Part shown: positions 4,500 through 9,517 of the stretch, piece after piece | How the letters are laid out: every line of letters starts with the position of its first letter | Position numbering within the stretch: position 1 is the stretch's first letter | Origin: Micavibrio sp. UBA2705 | GTDB taxonomy: Bacteria > Pseudomonadota > Alphaproteobacteria > Micavibrionales > Micavibrionaceae | Length of the DNA stretch: 9,517 nucleotides | Reading direction: 5' to 3' | Assembly (NCBI GenBank): GCA_002354205.1 | Contig: DELD01000012.1 | Coordinates: 96,667-106,183 of the forward strand | Made by a program: the position numbers and the translations under genes | The notes under the pieces: generated by a model | The model's database searches: none | Seen by the model: only the letters and a program-made list of their open reading frames with translations | Told to the model about the DNA's origin: nothing

Positions 4500-6785
4500 A
4501 TGCAAGCACAGACACAAAACAACTCTTTTCTTGATGGCCTTAACCCTGTACAGCGTGAAGCGGTAGAGGAAATCAGCCGTTCCTTATTGGTACTCGCTGG
4601 CGCAGGCACGGGTAAAACCCGCGTACTGACGACGCGCCTTGCACATATCCTCCATAGCGGCTCTGCCTTTCCGGGGGAAATCCTTGCCGTGACCTTTACC
4701 AATAAAGCCGCTCAAGAAATGCGCGAGCGTGTTTCCGCTATGCTGGGCGGCGCGCCTGTTGATGGGTGGTGGCTTGGCACGTTTCATGCTTTGAATGCGC
4801 GGATGCTACGCCGCCATGCGGATCTGGTTGGCCTGTCATCTAATTTTTCAATCATTGATATGGATGACCAAACCCGATTATTAAAACAGTTAATGATTGA
4901 TCGGCAGATTGATGTCAAAAAATGGACACCAAAAGTCGCGGGCGCAATTATCGGGCGCTGGAAAGATCAAGCCTTAGGGCCGGCGCAAGTACCGCCATCG
5001 GAATCTGGTGAATTTGCCGATGGACGATTAATTGAAATTTACCGCGCCTATCAGCAGCGTCTAAAAGAAATAAACGCTTGTGATTTTGGTGATTTGATTT
5101 TGCACATGATTACAATTTTCAAAGATGCGGCTAATAATGATGTACTTTCTGAATTACACCGTCAATTTCGCTATATCATGGTTGATGAATATCAGGATAC
5201 CAACATTGCCCAATATCTATGGCTGCGCTTATTGGCGCAAGGCGGCGCAAACGTTTGCTGCGTTGGCGATGATGATCAATCTATCTACGGTTGGCGCGGC
5301 GCGGAAGTCGGTAACATTCTGAAATTTGAAAAAGATTTCCCTGATTCCGCGGTTGTCCGCCTTGAGCAAAATTATCGCTCAACAGGTCATATTTTGGCAG
5401 CGGCTTCAGCGGTGATTAACAATAATGAAAACCGCCTTGGCAAAACGCTATGGAGTGATGGCGGCGACGGCGAAAAGCTGATTACGCGCGGCCTGTGGGA
5501 TGGCGATGCCGAAGCACGCTGGATCGGCGAAAAAATCGAAGATTTACAGCGCCAAGGTCAAGATTTAAACCAAATCGCCGTTTTGGTGCGCGCAGGTTTT
5601 CAAATGCGTAATTTTGAAGAACGGCTTATTGCGCTTGGCATCAATTACCGTGTGATCGGTGGGCCGCGTTTTTATGAACGCGCTGAAATCCGCGATGCGT
5701 TGGCCTATTTGCGCGTTACAACGCAGCCGAATGATGACCTTGCTTTGGAACGCATTATTAATGTGCCCAAGCGCGGCATTGGCAAGGCAACTGTTGAAAT
5801 GCTCTATGCTCATGCACGGGGCGCGGGTATTAGCCTTTTTCAGTCTATCTCTGATTTATGCCAAAGTGATGAGCTACGCCCCAAAGTGCGCGCAACATTG
5901 CAAGGGTTGATTGATAGCTTCACATTATGGCGCGAACAAATCGCCGTCATGCCACATAATGAGCTTTGTGCGTTGATTTTAGAAGAATCTGGCTATAATG
6001 CGATGCTCAAAGCTGATAAAGCGCCCGAAGCAGAAGGCCGCCTTGAGAATCTTAAGGAAATGGTCGCAGGCATGGAGGAATATGAAACCCTAGAAGAGTT
6101 TTTAGAGCATGTCGCCCTTGTCCTTGAAAACCGTGCCAAAGGCAATGCCAGTGATGCGGTAACGCTGATCACGCTGCACGGCGCGAAAGGTCTTGAGTAT
6201 GACAATGTGTTCTTGCCGGGCTGGGAAGAAGGTCTATTCCCTTCGCAGCGTTCAATGGATGAAACAGGCTTAAAAGGTTTGGAAGAAGAGCGCCGCCTTG
6301 CTTATGTTGGCATTACGCGCGCGCGCAAAAAGGCGTATATATCTTACGTGGCGAACCGTCAAATGTACGGCAAATGGGTCAATGCAATTCCATCGCGTTT
6401 TGTCAGTGAACTGCCAGACGCCAGCATTGTCAATGAATCTGACATGGGTATGGGAGGCGGACAGCGTTCATCGCATTGGGATAGCTCAGGCTATGGTGGC
6501 CGTGCATCATCTGCCAGTACTGCTGCTGGCGCTAGCTACGGTTCGAATTATACATCAGGTAATATTTATGCCCGCCGTCGCAGCGCGACAAATTCATCGT
6601 CGACCGCGCCAGGAACAGCGGCGGCACGCCGTGCAAGCCTACCCAGCTATCAGCGCGGTCAACGTGTTGTCCACCGTAGTTTTGGTGAAGGCGAAATCAT
6701 ATATATTGATGGACAAAAACTTGATATACTCTTTGACGATGGGCAGACCAAGCGCGTAATGGCGAGCTTTATTGAAGTTTTATAA
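4500..6785 (+). CDS. uvrD: UvrD/PcrA-type 3'-5' DNA helicase
   Basis: This SF1A helicase unwinds DNA with ATP in nucleotide-excision and mismatch repair and clears proteins such as RecA or stalled polymerase from DNA. Numbering from the ATG at 4500 gives 761 residues, usual for UvrD/PcrA. In order: Q motif Gln18, Walker A AGAGTGKT (33-40), motif Ia TFTNKAA (65-71), motif II VDEYQDT (228-234), motif III GDDDQSIYGWRGA (256-268), motif IV LEQNYRST (288-295), motif V HGAKGLEYD (560-568), and motif VI YVGITRARK with Arg607. All are intact. Residues about 648-719 are a low-complexity Gly/Ser/Ala/Thr linker. A PcrA/UvrD C-terminal Tudor-like domain follows (GQRVVHRSFGEGEII, from 720), which in known homologues contacts RNA polymerase. 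An in-frame TTG at 4464 would add 12 residues, but it abuts a strong hairpin. Neither start has a clear SD, so ATG is preferred. The symbol could equally be pcrA; Rep and RecB are less likely given the C-terminal domain. Confidence 0.96.
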   Translation: MQAQTQNNSFLDGLNPVQREAVEEISRSLLVLAGAGTGKTRVLTTRLAHILHSGSAFPGEILAVTFTNKAAQEMRERVSAMLGGAPVDGWWLGTFHALNARMLRRHADLVGLSSNFSIIDMDDQTRLLKQLMIDRQIDVKKWTPKVAGAIIGRWKDQALGPAQVPPSESGEFADGRLIEIYRAYQQRLKEINACDFGDLILHMITIFKDAANNDVLSELHRQFRYIMVDEYQDTNIAQYLWLRLLAQGGANVCCVGDDDQSIYGWRGAEVGNILKFEKDFPDSAVVRLEQNYRSTGHILAAASAVINNNENRLGKTLWSDGGDGEKLITRGLWDGDAEARWIGEKIEDLQRQGQDLNQIAVLVRAGFQMRNFEERLIALGINYRVIGGPRFYERAEIRDALAYLRVTTQPNDDLALERIINVPKRGIGKATVEMLYAHARGAGISLFQSISDLCQSDELRPKVRATLQGLIDSFTLWREQIAVMPHNELCALILEESGYNAMLKADKAPEAEGRLENLKEMVAGMEEYETLEEFLEHVALVLENRAKGNASDAVTLITLHGAKGLEYDNVFLPGWEEGLFPSQRSMDETGLKGLEEERRLAYVGITRARKKAYISYVANRQMYGKWVNAIPSRFVSELPDASIVNESDMGMGGGQRSSHWDSSGYGGRASSASTAAGASYGSNYTSGNIYARRRSATNSSSTAPGTAAARRASLPSYQRGQRVVHRSFGEGEIIYIDGQKLDILFDDGQTKRVMASFIEVL

Positions 6786-6811
6786 ATGTAAAATAATAAG
6801 AAGATGACAAA

Positions 6812-7780
6812 ATGACACAGCAGAAAATAGCGACAATTTTTGGTGCAACAGGCTTTATCGGGCGCTATGTCGTGCAAGAATTTGCGCAGCGCGGCTATAC
6901 CATACGCGCAGCGAGTAGAACGCCAAACAAGGCTTTCTTCCTCAAACCATGCGGTAATGTTGGGCAGGTTGTGCCTTTCCCATGTGATGGTAGTAAAAAA
7001 GACATTGAGGCCGCGGTTAAAAATGCAGATGTTGTGGTGAATTGCGTGGGTATTTTGTTTGAAAAGAAAAAAGACCAATTCACCAAAATTCATGTTAACT
7101 TGGCAGAACAAATTGCCAAAGCAGCAAGCAAGCAAGGCGTCGGCCGCCTTATTCACATTTCTGCATTATCTTGCGACAAAGCCAAATCAAAATACGCGAA
7201 AAGCAAACTTGCGGGCGAAAAGAAAGTGCAAAAGGCTTTCCCTGATGCTGTCATATTAAGACCAAGCGTCGTGTTCGGCGCTGAAGATAATTTCTTTAAT
7301 ATGTTTGCCCGCCTTGCGCGGCCCTCATTTGTGTGTTTTTTGCCCCTGATTGGCGGCGGCGAAACAAAATTTCAGCCTGTCAGCGTCAGTGATGTTGCTG
7401 ATGCGGTGATCGAAGCGGCGAGCGCGCCAGTGGGCGAATACAAAAAATATGCGGGCGAGGTTTTTGAGCTTGGCGGCCCTGATATTATTGATTTCAAAGG
7501 TGTTTACGACAAAATAAAACAGTTTACGGCGATTAAGTTTTGTACTTTCCCGCTGCCTTGGGGGCTTGCGAAAATGAATGCTGCGGTTTTGGAAGTTTTG
7601 CCAAAACCATTATTAACGCGCGATCAGATTGAAAGTTTAAAAACGGATAATGTCGTTGCGACCAAAGCCAAGACATTTAAACATCTGGGCATAGAGGCGC
7701 GCTCAATGGATAGCGTGCTGCCTGAATATTTGGGGCAATATAGCTATAAAAAATCGCGCGCCGAACAATTGGCGGCTTAA
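6812..7780 (+). CDS. NDUFA9-like NAD(P)-binding SDR protein (complex I-associated family)
   Basis: This 322-residue atypical short-chain dehydrogenase/reductase is of the type related to the mitochondrial complex I subunit NDUFA9/39 kDa. The Rossmann motif GATGFIG (11-17) is near the N-terminus, with SRTPNK (35-40) at the end of the second strand, where an NADP phosphate could bind. A YxxxK pair is present (Tyr128, Lys132). RPSVVFGAEDNFFNMFA (150-166) is the family's signature stretch, followed by PLIGGGETKFQPV and VSDVADAV. In mitochondria the homologue binds NADPH and stabilises the junction of the complex I arms, without clear catalysis. In alphaproteobacteria the gene is common but need not sit with nuo genes, and it does not here. 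AAGAAG (6798-6803) lies 8 bases before the ATG. The start is only 26 bp after uvrD with no terminator between them, so the two are probably co-transcribed. A more general NAD-dependent epimerase/sugar reductase role cannot be excluded. Confidence 0.88.
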   Translation: MTQQKIATIFGATGFIGRYVVQEFAQRGYTIRAASRTPNKAFFLKPCGNVGQVVPFPCDGSKKDIEAAVKNADVVVNCVGILFEKKKDQFTKIHVNLAEQIAKAASKQGVGRLIHISALSCDKAKSKYAKSKLAGEKKVQKAFPDAVILRPSVVFGAEDNFFNMFARLARPSFVCFLPLIGGGETKFQPVSVSDVADAVIEAASAPVGEYKKYAGEVFELGGPDIIDFKGVYDKIKQFTAIKFCTFPLPWGLAKMNAAVLEVLPKPLLTRDQIESLKTDNVVATKAKTFKHLGIEARSMDSVLPEYLGQYSYKKSRAEQLAA

Positions 7781-7816
7781 GGTCGCTTGGCGCGGCATCT
7801 ATCCGCCATATTGACC
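7781..7816 (+). other. Potential imperfect hairpin after the SDR gene; TTGACC near its 3' end
   Basis: GGTC (7781-7784) can pair with GACC (7813-7816), and TGGCG (7788-7792) with CGCCA (7804-7808), giving a two-part stem right after the stop codon. No T tract follows, so it is a weak terminator at best. TTGACC (7811-7816) in its 3' arm is a good -35 match, but no convincing -10 follows at 16-18 bp. The rest of the gap to surA (7817-7876) is AT-rich and shows only AAGAAG (7861-7866) as a modest ribosome binding site. Confidence 0.3.
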
Positions 7817-7876
7817 CTGCGCTTAAATTACGTTAATCAAGTATATTCGTTCATAACATAAAGAAGTACCTCATCT

Positions 7877-8836
7877 ATGTTCATCATTAGCCAAAGAATT
7901 TGTTCTTTCTTCGTCTGCGCTCTTGCGTTGCTTGCTTTGTATAGCGCCCCTGCAATGGCCGCAAGCGGTGGACGTATTGCCGCGGTTGTCAATGACGAAG
8001 CAATTTCTTTTAATGAACTTGATGCGCGCTTAAAGCTTGTGATGGAATCTTCAGGCATGCAGGACACGCCAGAAACCCGCAAACGTTTGGCTGACCAAAT
8101 GATTTCAGTGTTGGTTGATGAAACGATCCGCCTGCAAGAAGCGAAAAATTTAGAGCTTGAAATCACCGAAGACGAAATTAATCAGGGCGTTGCAGCTTTG
8201 GCGGCGCAAAACCAAATGCCGCCAGATCAGTTGACCGGTATGCTCGAAGCGCGCGGCATTAAAATGTCGACATTATATAAGCAGATCAAATCACAAATCG
8301 CATGGACGAAGGTGATTAGCCGTAAAATTCGCCCTCAAATTGACATTACAGATCGCGATATTAATGCAGAGCTTGAACGCATGAAGGCTTCCGTGGGTAA
8401 AACACAATTTTTAGTCTCTGAAATATACCTTCCTGTCGACAAGCAAGAAGAAGATAAAAAAGTTAGACAGACCGCTTTGGAAATTAAACGCCAAGCGGCG
8501 GAAAACCCTAACAGCTTCCCACAATTGGCGCGTCAATTTTCACGCGCAGCGGGCGCTGAAAAAGGCGGCGATATTGGCTGGATTCAGCAGGGCCAATTAC
8601 AAGAAGCCATGAACGCAGCACTAACAAACTTAAATGCTGGGCAGATTAGCCAGCCAGTACGCTCACTTACCGGTTATCACATTTATTTCATGCGCAACAA
8701 AAAAGTCTTTAACGAAGCAGATATTCCAAGTGAAGACCAAATTTTAGAAGGCCTTGGTATGCGCCGCCTAGAACGCTTGCAGAACCGTTACTTTATGGAC
8801 CTTAAAGCCGCATCTTATGTCGATGTTCGTCTATGA
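7877..8836 (+). CDS. surA: SurA-type periplasmic peptidyl-prolyl isomerase/chaperone
   Basis: This protein is exported and helps outer-membrane proteins fold in the periplasm. Residues 1-28 are a Sec signal peptide with a hydrophobic core (about 11-22) and a likely AMA cut after Ala28. The mature start GGRIAAVVNDEAISFNELDARL (31-52) is the typical SurA N-terminal chaperone segment, followed by a helical domain to about 160. One parvulin (PpiC) domain spans about 176-275, with FLVSEIYLP, FPQLARQFS, AEKGGDIGWI (227-236) and GYHIYFMRNKK. The C-terminal helix (286-312), with LGMRRLERLQNRYFMDLK, packs with the N-terminal domain in known SurA. At 319 residues with one parvulin domain it is shorter than E. 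coli SurA (428, two domains), as is usual in alphaproteobacteria. The start is supported by the signal peptide and by AAGAAG (7861-7866), 10 bases upstream. It overlaps rsmA by ATGA. The usual neighbours lptD (upstream) and pdxA (between surA and rsmA) are not here. Confidence 0.92.
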   Translation: MFIISQRICSFFVCALALLALYSAPAMAASGGRIAAVVNDEAISFNELDARLKLVMESSGMQDTPETRKRLADQMISVLVDETIRLQEAKNLELEITEDEINQGVAALAAQNQMPPDQLTGMLEARGIKMSTLYKQIKSQIAWTKVISRKIRPQIDITDRDINAELERMKASVGKTQFLVSEIYLPVDKQEEDKKVRQTALEIKRQAAENPNSFPQLARQFSRAAGAEKGGDIGWIQQGQLQEAMNAALTNLNAGQISQPVRSLTGYHIYFMRNKKVFNEADIPSEDQILEGLGMRRLERLQNRYFMDLKAASYVDVRL

Positions 8837-9517
8837 TTGACGACCTCGCCGCCATTATAGACAAGCAGCCACCCTTGCGTGAAGTTATCCAAAGCTCTGG
8901 CCTTAACGCCAGTAAGGCTTTGGGGCAAAACTTTTTGCTTGATAAAAACATTACCGATAAAATCATTCGTCACGCCCATGATGTAGACGGCAAGCCTACA
9001 GGTGATCTCTCAGGCTATCTGGTTATAGAAATTGGCCCAGGACCTGGCGGTCTGACGCGTAGCATACTGCGTGCTAACCCAAAAAAACTGATTGCGATTG
9101 AGTTTGATAGCCGTGCGATAGAAGCGTTGCAGCCATTGCAAGAGGCGGCAGGTGAGCGCCTAGAGATTATTCATGGCGATGCGACTAAAATAGATTTAAA
9201 GACGCTGAATCCTGATAATTTGCCTTGTAAAATTATAGCGAACTTACCGTATAATGTTGCTACGCCGTTATTAACGTCATGGCTGCATGATGTTTATGAA
9301 AGCGCGGCTTATGATGAAATGCTTTTGATGTTTCAAAAAGAAGTGGCGCAGCGTATTTGCGGTAAATGCGGCGATACGCATTATGGTCGCCTTGCGATAC
9401 TCTCGCAGTGGTTAATGCAGTGTAAAATGATTTTTGACTTGCCGCCGCAAGCCTTTACGCCGCCGCCTAAGGTTAAATCAGCAGTCGTACGTTTTCGTCC
9501 GCAAGAATTTGAAAAAA
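8833..9517 (+). CDS. rsmA: 16S rRNA (adenine1518/1519-N6) dimethyltransferase RsmA/KsgA (3' partial)
   Basis: RsmA uses S-adenosylmethionine to dimethylate two adjacent adenines near the 3' end of 16S rRNA during small-subunit maturation; its loss gives kasugamycin resistance. The ATG overlaps the surA stop codon (ATGA at 8833-8836) without a clear SD, so translation is probably coupled to surA. There are 228 codons before the window ends, of a protein usually about 270-290 long, so only the C-terminal tail is missing. Visible: KALGQNFLLD (28-37), SAM-binding EIGPGPGGLT (66-75), acidic motif II AIEFDSRA (88-95), GDAT (115-118), catalytic NLPYNV (137-142), LMFQKEVAQRI (165-175), YGRLAILSQW (184-193) and FTPPPKVKSAVVRF (208-221). 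All the expected residues are present. The only mild oddity is a Cys-Gly-Lys-Cys pair at 176-179 in the loop before YGRL. Confidence 0.96.
   Translation, partial: MIDDLAAIIDKQPPLREVIQSSGLNASKALGQNFLLDKNITDKIIRHAHDVDGKPTGDLSGYLVIEIGPGPGGLTRSILRANPKKLIAIEFDSRAIEALQPLQEAAGERLEIIHGDATKIDLKTLNPDNLPCKIIANLPYNVATPLLTSWLHDVYESAAYDEMLLMFQKEVAQRICGKCGDTHYGRLAILSQWLMQCKMIFDLPPQAFTPPPKVKSAVVRFRPQEFEK

Noticed and set aside
6298..6759. 153-codon frame on the + strand inside uvrD
   Set aside because: It is a shifted frame over the uvrD motif VI region and low-complexity linker. The uvrD frame carries all conserved motifs.
6659..7156. 165-codon open frame on the minus strand
   Set aside because: It lies opposite the end of uvrD and the start of the SDR gene, both with clear family motifs. 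Its product has no recognisable domain, so it is a shadow.
7823..7836. CtrA-like site (TTAA, 6 bases, TTAA) upstream of surA
   Set aside because: The known CtrA box has 7 bases between the TTAA halves, and the gap is AT-rich, so this is probably chance.
1..9517. Mobile element, prophage, CRISPR, tRNA or toxin-antitoxin system
   Set aside because: I found no transposase or integrase motifs, no spaced direct repeats, no tRNA-like fold and no small paired genes. All genes run in one direction with similar composition.

Overview
The window is a 9.5 kb piece of a bacterial chromosome. All eight genes are on the + strand, and the gaps between them are short (the longest is 169 bp). The genes point to an alphaproteobacterium: an NDUFA9-like (complex I-associated) SDR protein, a SurA of the short single-parvulin type directly followed by rsmA/ksgA, and a GGDEF protein whose N-terminal region resembles those common in this class. 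Base composition is moderate, with AT-rich gaps. A deep or little-cultured alphaproteobacterial lineage (for example near the Micavibrio-type or low-GC Rhodospirillales-like groups) is a guess that one window cannot settle.

Layout: (1) 1-1151, the 3' three quarters of a comM/yifB Mg-chelatase-like AAA+ ATPase, cut by the window start. (2) 1321-2112, an unrecognised 263-aa protein with a TTG start, a good Shine-Dalgarno and a central hydrophobic, hairpin-like segment. (3) 2229-3254, a GGDEF diguanylate cyclase. (4) 3368-4393, a membrane-anchored or exported protein with RTX-type glycine/aspartate repeats and six cysteines. (5) 4500-6785, uvrD/pcrA DNA helicase. (6) 6812-7780, NDUFA9-like NAD(P)-binding protein, 26 bp behind uvrD. 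(7) 7877-8836, surA-type periplasmic peptidyl-prolyl isomerase. (8) 8833-9517, rsmA/ksgA 16S rRNA dimethyltransferase, overlapping surA by ATGA and cut by the window end.

Functionally the window has a housekeeping frame (DNA uptake/repair helicases, respiratory-complex accessory factor, outer-membrane biogenesis, ribosome maturation). Inside it lies a three-gene stretch, 1321-4393, whose members are either unrecognised (genes 2 and 4) or signalling (gene 3). Each of these three genes has its own leader with inverted repeats, so they look like separately regulated neighbours rather than a tight operon. uvrD with the SDR gene, and surA with rsmA, look like two-gene transcription units. There is no tRNA, rRNA, CRISPR array, insertion sequence or prophage signature. 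I see no clear new multi-gene system. The best candidates for novelty are the 263-aa protein, the cysteine-containing RTX-like anchored protein, and their placement on either side of the diguanylate cyclase.
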